A stretch of 64,000 nt of DNA from Methylophaga sp. UBA3192 (GTDB lineage: Bacteria; Pseudomonadota; Gammaproteobacteria; Nitrosococcales; Methylophagaceae): NCBI GenBank assembly GCA_002363955.1, contig DEXE01000003.1:661060-725059 (forward strand). The letters run 5' to 3'. The notes beneath the pieces were generated by a model that saw only the letters and a program-made list of their open reading frames with translations, did not search any database and was not told the origin of the DNA. A program made the translations under genes and the position numbers. Position 1 is the stretch's first letter. Each line of letters opens with the position of its first letter. Below, piece by piece: positions 16,686 through 24,911 of this stretch.

Positions 16686-17713
16686 CGTGCTGCACCACCA
16701 TAGATCCGTGGCTGCGTGTAATAATCAATCAATGGCACCAACATATTCATCAGAATAACGGCAAATGCCACGCCATCCGGATAGCCACCCCAGATACGAA
16801 TCACATAGGTCAGAATTCCGACTCCGGCACCAAACACGATACGGCCTTTTAATGTAGTGGAACCTGAGACCGGATCAGTGGCAATGAAGAATGCCCCCAG
16901 CATGGTGCCGCCACTTAACAAATGAAACAGTGGTGAACCGGAAACAGTCGGATCAATCAGGGTGGTGATACTGCTGATTATCAGCAACGCCAGAAGCATC
17001 GCGACCGGCACATGCCAGCTGATAATTTTACGATAAATCAGCCAGATACCACCCAGGGCAAACCAGATATTGATCCATTCCCATCCCAGGCCACCGGCCA
17101 TACCGAACAGTGGCTGGCTACTGATAAACTCTGGATGTTGTTGCAGTACAATTTGCGTTTTCATGGCATCAAGCGGAGTTGCACCGGAATAGGCATCAAT
17201 ACCCAGACCATTAAACTGACCGGTGAAAATCAATTGCAGTGCGCTCATCCAACCCATCGGCTGCTCCGCCATTGATTGCACAGGCAACCAGGTCGTCATT
17301 TCCAGAGGAAAAGAAATCAATAGCAAAACATAACCGACCATGGCGGGATTGAACGGGTTATAGCCCAGACCACCATACAAATGCTTGGCAAACACGATGG
17401 CAAAGGTCACCCCGATAACGGTCATCCACCAGGGTGAGAGAGGGGGGATTGCTAAAGCCAGCAATACGGCTGTAACGGCAGCACTGCCATCACTCAGAAA
17501 AGGCTTTAATGGACGGTCACGCAGTTTCAGCATCACTGCTTCAGTGATTAATGCCACTAACACGGCCAGCGCTACATTAATCAAAACTCCCGGACCAAAA
17601 AAGTAAGTCATGGCGATGACTGCCGGGATTAATGCAATAATCACTTGCAGCATTTGCAATGTGACGCGGTTTGCGCCAGCAAGAAACGGTGGGCTCAGCC
17701 GAAAAATAGGCAT
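16682..17713 (-). CDS. rnfD: Rnf electron transport complex subunit D
   Basis: A 343-residue integral membrane flavoprotein related to NqrB. The FMN attachment motif is DAYSGATPLDAMKT. Other landmarks are LSDGSAAVTAVLLALAIPPLSPWW and GGTMLGAFFIATDPVSGSTTLKGRIVFGAGVG. It forms the main ion-translocating membrane subunit of the complex. It shares one base with rnfC and four with rnfG. Confidence 0.96.
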   Translation of the reverse strand: MPIFRLSPPFLAGANRVTLQMLQVIIALIPAVIAMTYFFGPGVLINVALAVLVALITEAVMLKLRDRPLKPFLSDGSAAVTAVLLALAIPPLSPWWMTVIGVTFAIVFAKHLYGGLGYNPFNPAMVGYVLLLISFPLEMTTWLPVQSMAEQPMGWMSALQLIFTGQFNGLGIDAYSGATPLDAMKTQIVLQQHPEFISSQPLFGMAGGLGWEWINIWFALGGIWLIYRKIISWHVPVAMLLALLIISSITTLIDPTVSGSPLFHLLSGGTMLGAFFIATDPVSGSTTLKGRIVFGAGVGILTYVIRIWGGYPDGVAFAVILMNMLVPLIDYYTQPRIYGGAAR

Positions 17714-19242
17714 CAGGCTTTTTCCTCAGTGACCGAATCTGCAGATTCTGATGTTTTGGTCGATTCTTCTTCCTTGGCTTTTGCCGCTTTGGAGGCTGCC
17801 AATGCTGCCTTACGCTGGCGCTGACGTTCTTCTTTTTCCTGCTGCTCACGCTCGAGACGCGCCAGACGGCTTTCATGGCGTTCACGCGCAAGATCGGATT
17901 TATGCCGCTCACGTTCCTGATTCATGATTTCTGTTTTGGCAAAACGAAAATAGGAAACCAGCGGAATTTTGCTGGGGCAAACATAATCGCAGCAACCACA
18001 TTCGATACAATCAAATAAGTTGTAATCACGGGTTTGGTCAAAATCCTTGGCACGTGAATACCAGTAAAGCTGTTGAGGCAATAAACTGGCAGGACAGACA
18101 TCGGCACAATCACCACAACGAATACACGGTAATGGCTGTGCCGGTGGCGCGACATCGTCTACTCCTACCAGAATACAGTTGGCGGTTTTGGTGATTGGTA
18201 AATCGTCACCGGCCAGGCTGTACCCCATCATCGGACCACCCTGAATAAAGGGTTCATCAGGTTGACGCCTTGTCTCACAAAACTCCAGTAAGTCTTTGAT
18301 CGGCGTGCCAAACAAGGTTTCAAAGTTACCGGCATGCGTCACATCGGTACCCGTAACCGTGACCACCCTTGATATTAATGGCTCACCATGCAAAATGGCC
18401 CGGCCCACGGCATAGGCGGTGCCCGGGTTGTGACAGACAATGCCGATATCAATCGGTAATTTATTAGTGGGTACCTGTTTGCCGGTGACAACCTGGATTA
18501 ACTGTTTTTCACCACCGGTTGGATAACGTGTCGGTACCACGACAATCTCGGTCTGTGTCAGATGAGTTCTGGCAGAGAGCGCGAAGCGCATCGCCGCAAT
18601 GGCTTCAGGTTTGTTATCTTCAATTGCCAGAATGCAACGCGCGGCCCGCAAAGCAAATAACATGATCTCAACACCATCAAGAATGCCTTCTGCGCGTTCG
18701 CGCATCAGCATGTCATCACAGGTGATATAGGGTTCGCACTCAGCACCGTTAATTAACAGGGTTTCAACAGTGTGATGAACACCCGGATTGAGTTTGATAA
18801 AGCTGGGAAAACCTGCGCCACCTAAACCGACAATGCCGGCGTCACGAATGATTTGGCGTAATTCATGGGCTGAATGCTGACGGAAATCCGCTATCTGCTG
18901 GCGCTCAACCCATTGATCTTCACCATCGGTTTCGATGGTAATGCAGGGGGCTGAAAGACCGGATGGATGAGGTATTGCATGATCACCGATAGCGGTTATC
19001 ACTCCGGAACTTGGGGCGTGCAGGCATACCGATACATGACCTTCAGCACGTGCAATACGTTGTCCCTTAAGTACTTTTTCACCAACATCAACAATCGGTA
19101 CTGCTGCAGCACCGATATGTTGCTGTAAAGGCAACACCAATTGTTTGCTGAGCGGTGTTTTTCGAATCGGTCCCTGAGTGGAACGTTTTTTATGCCCTGG
19201 CAGTTTGAGGCCGCCGGGGAAATCACTTAACGGCGCACTCAT
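17713..19242 (-). CDS. rnfC: Rnf electron transport complex subunit C
   Basis: A 509-residue peripheral subunit that receives electrons from NADH. It contains a flavin/NADH-binding region (DAGIVGLGGAGFPSFIKL, TLLINGAECEPYITCDD) and two [4Fe-4S] motifs, CIRCGDCADVCP and CIECGCCDYVCPS. The C-terminal 80 residues are a charged K/E/R/A-rich tail, shorter than the long repetitive tails of some enterobacterial RnfC proteins. Overlaps rnfB by four bases and rnfD by one. Confidence 0.96.
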   Translation of the reverse strand: MSAPLSDFPGGLKLPGHKKRSTQGPIRKTPLSKQLVLPLQQHIGAAAVPIVDVGEKVLKGQRIARAEGHVSVCLHAPSSGVITAIGDHAIPHPSGLSAPCITIETDGEDQWVERQQIADFRQHSAHELRQIIRDAGIVGLGGAGFPSFIKLNPGVHHTVETLLINGAECEPYITCDDMLMRERAEGILDGVEIMLFALRAARCILAIEDNKPEAIAAMRFALSARTHLTQTEIVVVPTRYPTGGEKQLIQVVTGKQVPTNKLPIDIGIVCHNPGTAYAVGRAILHGEPLISRVVTVTGTDVTHAGNFETLFGTPIKDLLEFCETRRQPDEPFIQGGPMMGYSLAGDDLPITKTANCILVGVDDVAPPAQPLPCIRCGDCADVCPASLLPQQLYWYSRAKDFDQTRDYNLFDCIECGCCDYVCPSKIPLVSYFRFAKTEIMNQERERHKSDLARERHESRLARLEREQQEKEERQRQRKAALAASKAAKAKEEESTKTSESADSVTEEKA

Positions 19243-19799
19243 GATCCGGTTCTCCGTTGCAAATCAACATGTGACGGATCCGGCCAGCGCCACGTATGCG
19301 GATTCGGCTGTGTTTCGACCATATCAATACAATCTACCGGACAAGGTTCAACGCATAATTCACAGCCAGTACATTCATCAGCAATGACGGTATGCATATG
19401 TTTGGCGGCGCCGAGAATGGCATCTACCGGACAGGCTTGAATACACAACGTGCAACCAATGCAACGGTCTTCATCAATGACGGCCAGCATTTTAGGTTTT
19501 TCAACGCCGCATTCTTCATCCAGCGGTTTGGGTTCTACATCAAGTAAATCGGCCAAAGCCTGAATAGTGGTTTCGCCGCCGGGGGGGCAACGGTTAATAT
19601 CGACTTCTCCGGCCGCAATGGCTTCTGCATAAGGTCGGCAACCGGCAAAACTGCATTGGCCGCATTGTGTTTGCGGCAGTATTTTATCGATTTGATCGAC
19701 AATCGGATCACCCTCGACTTTGAAACGGATGGAAGCAAATCCGAGCACAAGTCCGAGAATCAACGCGAGCAGCGTGATGGCGATAATGGCTGTTAACAT
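19239..19799 (-). CDS. rnfB: Rnf electron transport complex subunit B
   Basis: A 186-residue iron-sulfur subunit with an N-terminal membrane helix (LTAIIAITLLALILGLVLG). The first cluster motif is QTQCGQCSFAGCRPYAEAI, with its fourth cysteine in INRCPPGG. Two ferredoxin-type clusters follow: CIGCTLCIQACPVDAI and CTGCELCVEPCPVDCI. It passes electrons between ferredoxin and the membrane core, the direction depending on physiology. It lies four bases after rnfA. Confidence 0.97.
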   Translation of the reverse strand: MLTAIIAITLLALILGLVLGFASIRFKVEGDPIVDQIDKILPQTQCGQCSFAGCRPYAEAIAAGEVDINRCPPGGETTIQALADLLDVEPKPLDEECGVEKPKMLAVIDEDRCIGCTLCIQACPVDAILGAAKHMHTVIADECTGCELCVEPCPVDCIDMVETQPNPHTWRWPDPSHVDLQRRTGS

Positions 19800-19802
19800 A
19801 AC

Positions 19803-20384
19803 TTAGACCTTAACCAACCCGGCAAAGCCCATAAAGGCCATCGACATCAGTCCGGCAGTTATCAAGCCAATCGCAGCGCCCTGAAAGGGAACTGGCACAT
19901 CAGCCGCCGCCAGGCGCTCACGCATTCCGGCAAAAATGATTAACACCATCGAGAAGCCAACAGCAGCACCAAAACCGTATAAAGCTGATTCAAGAAAGCC
20001 GTGTTTTTCCTGCACGTTCAATAAGGCAACACCCAGTACAGCACAGTTGGTGGTGATTAATGGCAGAAAAATGCCAAGCACCTGATAAAGCAAAGGACTG
20101 GTTTTATGCACCACCATTTCGGTGAATTGTACGACCACGGCAATGACAAAAATAAAGCTGATGGTGCGCAGGAATTCCAGGCCCAGTGGAGACAGCAGGT
20201 ATTCGTTGATCAGATAGCTGCTGATAGAAGATAAGGTCAATACAAAGGTAGTTGCCAGCGCCATGCCCATGGCCGTTTCCAGCTTGCGAGAAACACCCAT
20301 GAACGGACACAGGCCGAGGAATTTCACCAGCACAATGTTGTTCACCAGAATGGTGCTTATCAAAATTAGGGCATAGTCAGCCAT
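19803..20384 (-). CDS. rnfA: Rnf electron transport complex subunit A
   Basis: A 193-residue, six-helix protein that starts the operon. It shows NNIVLVKFLGLCPFMGVS and LPLITTNCAVLGVALLN, with the two cysteines that bind the RnfA/RnfE cluster. The C-terminal helix ends LMSMAFMGFAGLVKV. A weak ribosome site (AGG eight bases upstream) precedes the ATG. The promoter should lie in the 270-base gap before it, which also carries a repeat arm (20530-20557). The complete rnfABCDGE set suggests a working ferredoxin:NAD+ ion pump; in some relatives the same set (Rsx) serves SoxR reduction. Confidence 0.96.
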   Translation of the reverse strand: MADYALILISTILVNNIVLVKFLGLCPFMGVSRKLETAMGMALATTFVLTLSSISSYLINEYLLSPLGLEFLRTISFIFVIAVVVQFTEMVVHKTSPLLYQVLGIFLPLITTNCAVLGVALLNVQEKHGFLESALYGFGAAVGFSMVLIIFAGMRERLAAADVPVPFQGAAIGLITAGLMSMAFMGFAGLVKV

Positions 20385-20529
20385 GTAATAACCTACTGAT
20401 TTTCTCAGGAATTCAGTTAAATTAGCGCTTAAAACTGATCCAAATACAAATTATGAACCGAATATTATAGCTTAATAACGCTTTTTATGTAGCGTTGCGA
20501 TAGAGGTTAAGGCTTGGTGGTGAAGGTCT

Positions 20530-20557
20530 TAGGGCCTGTTGAGTTTATATCACCACC
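20530..20557. repeat. Solitary arm of the TA-ended palindromic repeat family
   Basis: TAGGGCCTGTTGAGTTTATATCACCACC resembles the arm consensus of the elements at 21798-21861, 42778-42838 and 58745-58828 (identical for the first 13 bases to TAGGGCCTGTTGA, then partly matching, ending CCACC). No second arm is visible within the following 100 bases, so it may be a decayed copy. It lies between rnfA and the DAHP synthase gene. Confidence 0.45.
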
Positions 20558-20653
20558 GCTACTGGATGTTCATTTCGTTTAACTGGGTCTCGTATCATTG
20601 CAACGAGTTGGCAATCTGACTATGGGAATGGTCGGAAATTCCATAACGCTTTA

Positions 20654-21727
20654 TCAGACGGTGGACGAAGTCTCGCGGCGCTGTCTGACGGCTGCAGCCA
20701 AGTCACGTAATAACGGTTCGCTGTTTTCCCAGGCCATGCATGCGTCAGTGATACTTTGACCGTAAACCAGTTCTTTATCGGCTTCGACATTCTGTCTGCC
20801 AGCAACCAGATTACTTTCCAGCATCAAACCGATAATGCGTTTGTCACCTGCAGCAATTTGCTCAGCCAACAGACGGCCAACCACTTCCTGTTGCAAGTGA
20901 TCCTTGCCACTGTTGGCATGACTGCAATCCACCATAATACGAACGGATTGGCCGCTACGACCAATGACTTCAGCCGCTTCATCAATACTGGTTTTATCGT
21001 AATTAGGCTTTTTGCCTCCACGCAGAATCACATGACAATCCGGATTACCGGTGGTGGAAAAAATTGCAGAATGCCCATTTTTGGTCAGTGACATGAAATG
21101 ATGCGGTTTAGAAGCAGACAGGCAGGCATCGACGGCAATCTGCAAACCACCATCAGTTGCGTTTTTGAAACCGACCGGGCAGGACAAACCGGACGCCAGT
21201 TCACGATGCGCCTGACTTTCTGTGGTGCGTGCACCGATTGCGCCCCAGGAGATTAAATCGGCGATGTATTGCGGACTGATCAGGTCCAGATATTCAGTTG
21301 CTGCCGGAACCCCCATTTCAGCCAGATCCAGCAACAATTTTCTGGCAATATGCAGCCCGTCATTGATTTTGAAACTACCGTCCAGGTAGGGGTCATTAAT
21401 CAAACCCTTCCAGCCGACGACCGAACGCGGTTTTTCAAAATAGACGCGCATAATGATATGCAGATCATCAGCCAGCTCTCTGATTAACGGTTGTAAACGA
21501 CTGGCATAGTCACGTGCTGCATTTGGGTCATGGATGGAGCAGGGTCCGATAATGACTATCAGCCGATCATCACGCTGATGCAAGATGTCCTGACAGGCTG
21601 TACGTGCATTAAACACAGTTTCAGATGCCGCATCCGAGATGGGTAATTGTTCATGCAATTGCGCTGGAGGCAAAACTTCCTGAATACCAACGATGCGTAA
21701 ATCATCTGTGTTGTAACGCATTATCAC
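20654..21727 (-). CDS. aroG: 3-deoxy-7-phosphoheptulonate synthase (DAHP synthase, class I)
   Basis: Catalyses the first step of the shikimate pathway, condensing phosphoenolpyruvate with erythrose 4-phosphate. The 357-residue protein shows VIIGPCSIHDPNAARDYA, RVYFEKPRSVVGWKGLINDP, GARTTESQAHRELASGLSCPVGFKN, HVILRGGKKPNYD and MVDCSHANSGKD, all standard for the AroF/G/H family including metal and PEP ligands. The inhibitor specificity (Phe, Tyr or Trp) cannot be read from sequence with confidence, so the gene letter is provisional. No attenuator-like leader peptide was seen. Single gene flanked by intergenic spacers with repeats. Confidence 0.93.
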   Translation of the reverse strand: MIMRYNTDDLRIVGIQEVLPPAQLHEQLPISDAASETVFNARTACQDILHQRDDRLIVIIGPCSIHDPNAARDYASRLQPLIRELADDLHIIMRVYFEKPRSVVGWKGLINDPYLDGSFKINDGLHIARKLLLDLAEMGVPAATEYLDLISPQYIADLISWGAIGARTTESQAHRELASGLSCPVGFKNATDGGLQIAVDACLSASKPHHFMSLTKNGHSAIFSTTGNPDCHVILRGGKKPNYDKTSIDEAAEVIGRSGQSVRIMVDCSHANSGKDHLQQEVVGRLLAEQIAAGDKRIIGLMLESNLVAGRQNVEADKELVYGQSITDACMAWENSEPLLRDLAAAVRQRRETSSTV

Positions 21728-21797
21728 CCTGATTTGTGTTCAAAAAAATAATCGGCAATTGTAATACTTCGGGGCCGTTTTCGCTATTTCAAGTTGT

Positions 21798-21861
21798 TTG
21801 GGCCTGTTGATCTGTCATCTTCTGTGGTAATGATGACCCTTAAAAAAATAAACAGACCCTA
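21798..21861. repeat. Small palindromic element (64 bp) at the 3' end of nhaD
   Basis: The left arm starts TTGGGCCTGTTGATCTGTCAT; the right arm, read on the minus strand from 21861, starts TAGGGTCTGTTTATTTTT. The arms match at 13 of the first 18 positions. The right end TAG at 21859-21861 is the nhaD stop codon. Same family as the copies at 42778 and 58745. It could be a miniature mobile element that also acts as a 3' hairpin. Confidence 0.6.
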
Positions 21862-23331
21862 CGGCAATGCAATGGAAAATAAATCAGCATTCAGCCAGAG
21901 ATGTACCCAGATACTGGCGATGTAGCCAAGTGCAATGGCCCAAATCCATTTCAAATGAGCAACAAAGGTATAAATACCACGGGCTTGCCCCATTACAGCG
22001 ACACCGGCAGCTGAGCCGATAGAGAGTAATGAACCACCCACGCCTGCCGTTAAGGTCGCCAGTAGCCATTGTCCATGACTCATGTCAGGCATCATTGATA
22101 ACACAGCAAACATGACAGGAATGTTATCGATAACTGCGGAAATCAGGCCAACCAGGATATTGGCAGTGGTCGCGCCTAACTGACCGTATAAAAACTCAGA
22201 TCCCACGCTCAAATAACCAATGGTGCCTAATCCCCCCACACACAAAATAATGCCGTAGAAAAACATTAGGGTGTCCCATTCCGCGCGTTGCAATTGGTCG
22301 AAAATGTTGAACGGCACTTTCTGCTGGGTTTCATCCTGGATATTAAATGCAGTCTGTCCATCATTCTCGCGTTTATCGAGCAGGCGTTTGTCACGCATTT
22401 TCAAAACATATCCGTGAAGTTTAAGTAAACCAAGGCCCGTCATCATGCCTAACACAGGTGGTAAGTGCAGAAAGTGATGACTGCTGGCGGCCATCGCAAT
22501 TGTCAGAATAAATAAACCGACGACAACCCGAGCTCCGGATTTAAGCGGGGCATATTCGTGCATCGGAATTGAAGCGACATTTTTGATTGCCAGTGATAAT
22601 AAAACGGCCGGTATTAACCAGTTGACCAGTGAAGGAACAAACAACGCGAAAAACTCATGAAATGCCAGTACACCTTTCTGCCAGACCATCAAAGTTGTGA
22701 TATCACCAAACGGACTGAAAGCCCCACCAGCATTGGCTGCGACAACAATATTGATACAGGCGACAGCAATAAATTTATGATTATTACCGGCGACAGCCAT
22801 TACCACAGTGGCCATCAATAACGCTGTAGTGAGGTTGTCTGCGACTGGCGAGATGAAAAACGCCATTAAACCGGTCAGCCAGAAAATGGTTCTTAACGTA
22901 AAGCCTTTATTGACCAACCAGGCCCGAATGGCATCAAAGATGCCACGTTCGCCCATGGTGTTAATGTAGGTCATTGCAGCCAGCAGGAATAAAAATAACT
23001 CAGCATATTCCAGCAGGTTGTGACGAATCATAATGCCGGCAGTTTCGTGAAATACCGGATCAGTTTGCTGGGCGTACATAAACGCAATGAGGCCCCAAAT
23101 CAGACCGGCTGCCACAATGACCGGCTTGGACTTGCGCATGTGTATTTGCTCTTCGGCAATGACTAATGCATAAGCAAGGAAGAATATGGCTAAAGCTGCA
23201 AAACCTACCCAGTGGCGAGTGAGATCAAGTAATGCCACATTCTCTGCTGCCCAGATTTCCGGAGAGAAAAATGCGATCAAGACAAATAGTGACCAGCCAG
23301 AAAAAGACTTGGATAGGCCTGATATGGGCAT
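21859..23331 (-). CDS. nhaD: NhaD-type Na+/H+ antiporter
   Basis: A 490-residue polytopic membrane protein exchanging Na+ (or Li+) for H+, the family being typical of marine and haloalkaliphilic proteobacteria. Landmarks are an N-terminal signal-like helix ending PEIWAAEN, FISPVADNLTTALLMATVVMAV, NIVVAANAGGAFSPFGDITTLMVWQ and VGLISAVIDNIPVMFAVLSMMPDM. The intramembrane aspartates (in SPVADN and FGDITT) are the expected ion-site residues. The ribosome site AGGAA, seven bases before the ATG, is buried in a long hairpin (23338-23388). The stop codon is formed by the end of a palindromic repeat. Together with Mrp and Rnf it indicates a sodium-based ion economy. Confidence 0.95.
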   Translation of the reverse strand: MPISGLSKSFSGWSLFVLIAFFSPEIWAAENVALLDLTRHWVGFAALAIFFLAYALVIAEEQIHMRKSKPVIVAAGLIWGLIAFMYAQQTDPVFHETAGIMIRHNLLEYAELFLFLLAAMTYINTMGERGIFDAIRAWLVNKGFTLRTIFWLTGLMAFFISPVADNLTTALLMATVVMAVAGNNHKFIAVACINIVVAANAGGAFSPFGDITTLMVWQKGVLAFHEFFALFVPSLVNWLIPAVLLSLAIKNVASIPMHEYAPLKSGARVVVGLFILTIAMAASSHHFLHLPPVLGMMTGLGLLKLHGYVLKMRDKRLLDKRENDGQTAFNIQDETQQKVPFNIFDQLQRAEWDTLMFFYGIILCVGGLGTIGYLSVGSEFLYGQLGATTANILVGLISAVIDNIPVMFAVLSMMPDMSHGQWLLATLTAGVGGSLLSIGSAAGVAVMGQARGIYTFVAHLKWIWAIALGYIASIWVHLWLNADLFSIALP

Positions 23332-23337
23332 AGTTGC

Positions 23338-23388
23338 TTCCTGAGATGGGGATCAAAAAAGCCTAGATGATACCCCTCATCTCAGGAA
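23338..23388 (-). promoter_or_regulatory. Leader hairpin sequestering the nhaD ribosome binding site
   Basis: On the minus strand TTCCTGAGAT pairs perfectly with ATCTCAGGAA. The stem continues through a GGGG/CCCC helix and ATC/GAT with small bulges, around a loop containing GGCTTTTTT. The 3' strand of the stem includes the AGGAA Shine-Dalgarno, which ends seven bases before the nhaD ATG. No U-run follows the stem, so it does not look like a terminator for the upstream phosphatase gene. A switch sensing cation, pH or temperature is possible. Confidence 0.65.
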
Positions 23389-23455
23389 TGACAACCGTTA
23401 TTTTAGGTGCCTGTCGATATTACCTGCCTGCTTCCGTTGTGACAGAAAAATAGAC

Positions 23456-23932
23456 CTATTTAGGTCCCAGAACAGTTTTATAGAAACCTTCAGCAGCATC
23501 AGTGACTAAATCAAATACATGATTAAAGCCATTTTCCCCACCGTAGTAGGGATCCGGTACATCCGTTTCGTCACGGCCATCGGCATAATCAAGAAACAAC
23601 TTAACTTTGTGTTGATATTCGACAGGGCAGGCTTGCTGCAGAATATCCAGATTGTCCTGATCCATTGCCAGAATATGATCAAAATGCCCAAAGTCTTCAT
23701 GGCGAAACTTACGGGCTCTGATAAAGGATAAATCGATACCACGCTGTTTCGCGGTATGCTGAGCACGTGCATCAGGCGGTTCACCGACATGGTAGGCATG
23801 CGTTCCGGCCGAGTCCACCAGAAACTTTTCACTGGTGCCTCTTTCTTTTAATAGACTGATAAAAACACCCTCAGCGGTAGGGGAACGACATATATTGCCC
23901 ATGCAGACAAATAACACTTTGATTTGACTCAT
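23456..23932 (-). CDS. Low-molecular-weight protein tyrosine phosphatase
   Basis: A 158-residue phosphatase with the P-loop CMGNICRSPTAEGVF (C-X5-R) at the N-terminus and the general acid region DVPDPYYGGENGFNHVFDLV. This is the eukaryote-like LMW-PTP subgroup, length typical. It starts six bases after the fructosamine-kinase homologue on the same strand. Members of this subgroup are known to remove phosphate from sugar phosphates linked to amines (ribulosamine and erythrulosamine phosphates), so with its neighbour it may act in protein deglycation rather than tyrosine signalling. Confidence 0.93.
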   Translation of the reverse strand: MSQIKVLFVCMGNICRSPTAEGVFISLLKERGTSEKFLVDSAGTHAYHVGEPPDARAQHTAKQRGIDLSFIRARKFRHEDFGHFDHILAMDQDNLDILQQACPVEYQHKVKLFLDYADGRDETDVPDPYYGGENGFNHVFDLVTDAAEGFYKTVLGPK

Positions 23933-23938
23933 TCTTAG

Positions 23939-24838
23939 CTAGCTCCGTAGCTCGGCCAATAGTTGTGAAATCATGGCATCGGCCTGACCGAGATAGCCGC
24001 CGCCAAACAGATTAAGATGATTGATAATATGATATAGGTTGTAAAGAGTTTTGCGTGTACTGTAGCCCGGATCGACCGGACGAACATGACGGTAGGCTGC
24101 ATGGAAATCACCGCCAAAGCCGCCGAACAGTTCTGTCATCGCCAAATCGGTTTCGGCATCGCCGTAATAACAGGCGGGATCAAATATCACCGGATTACCC
24201 TGCTCATCCCCGGCAGCATTGCCTCCCCACAGGTCACCATGTAATAACGAGGCTTGGGGCTGATAATCGGTAAAGAAGGCCGGTAATTCGTCAATGAGCC
24301 GTTCGCCGTTTTTTTGCAGACTGCCTCTAAAACCATTGCGAGCAGCAAATTCCAGTTGTTTACCTAACCGTTGCTGCTGCCAGAATTCTACCCAATTGTC
24401 AGAACGATCATTCAACTGTGGTGTACTGCCAATGGTGTTATCCATATGCCAGCCAAAATACGGTTGTGGGTGCTGGTGTAACATTGCCAGTTGCTCACCG
24501 AGTCTGCCATTGGCTCCACCGCGCATACTGCCTAATGTTATATATTCCAATACCAGATAACTGTGGCCATCTGCTGTGCCAAAACAGATTACCTCCGGTA
24601 CGCGCACGGCATTAAGAGCCGCCATTTCCTGCAATCCCTGGGCCTCTGCCTCAAACATCTCCAGTAGATCTGGACGATTAACCTTGATAAAAAATTGTTT
24701 GTTCGGCGTTTTCAGTTGATAGGCAGTATTGATGCAGCCACCACCGACCGTGGAGAGTTGATTTGGTTGGCAGCTGAGTCCGGTGACACTTTCAATTTGC
24801 TGGATGATTTCATTGAGTTGGGCCATGTTTTTCTCCAT
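23939..24838 (-). CDS. Fructosamine/ribulosamine kinase family protein
   Basis: A 299-residue kinase of the fructosamine-3-kinase family (bacterial YniA-like). These enzymes phosphorylate ketoamine adducts on proteins so that they fall off. Key features are LSTVGGGCINTAYQLKT and FFIKVNRPDLLEMFEAEAQGL (nucleotide-binding lysine), LLHGDLWGGNAAGDEQGNPVIFDPACYYGDAETDLAMTELFGGF (catalytic aspartate and metal site) and HIINHLNLFGGGYL. Bacterial members mostly prefer ribulosamines and erythrulosamines. The gene is followed by the phosphatase at a six-base gap and is divergent from rpiA. ATG at 24838 retained; an ATG at 24826 (MAQLNE) is possible. Confidence 0.92.
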   Translation of the reverse strand: MEKNMAQLNEIIQQIESVTGLSCQPNQLSTVGGGCINTAYQLKTPNKQFFIKVNRPDLLEMFEAEAQGLQEMAALNAVRVPEVICFGTADGHSYLVLEYITLGSMRGGANGRLGEQLAMLHQHPQPYFGWHMDNTIGSTPQLNDRSDNWVEFWQQQRLGKQLEFAARNGFRGSLQKNGERLIDELPAFFTDYQPQASLLHGDLWGGNAAGDEQGNPVIFDPACYYGDAETDLAMTELFGGFGGDFHAAYRHVRPVDPGYSTRKTLYNLYHIINHLNLFGGGYLGQADAMISQLLAELRS

Positions 24839-24911
24839 GAAAGGTGAGCAGACAGTTTAACCATGCTAAGCTGAAACGACTATTTTGCCAAAACATTCAA
24901 GGAGTTTGTCA

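Noticed and set aside
23338..23388. Hairpin as a plain Rho-independent terminator of the phosphatase gene
   Set aside because: The T-run lies in the loop and not after the stem, and the stem contains the nhaD ribosome site, so a leader function is more likely.
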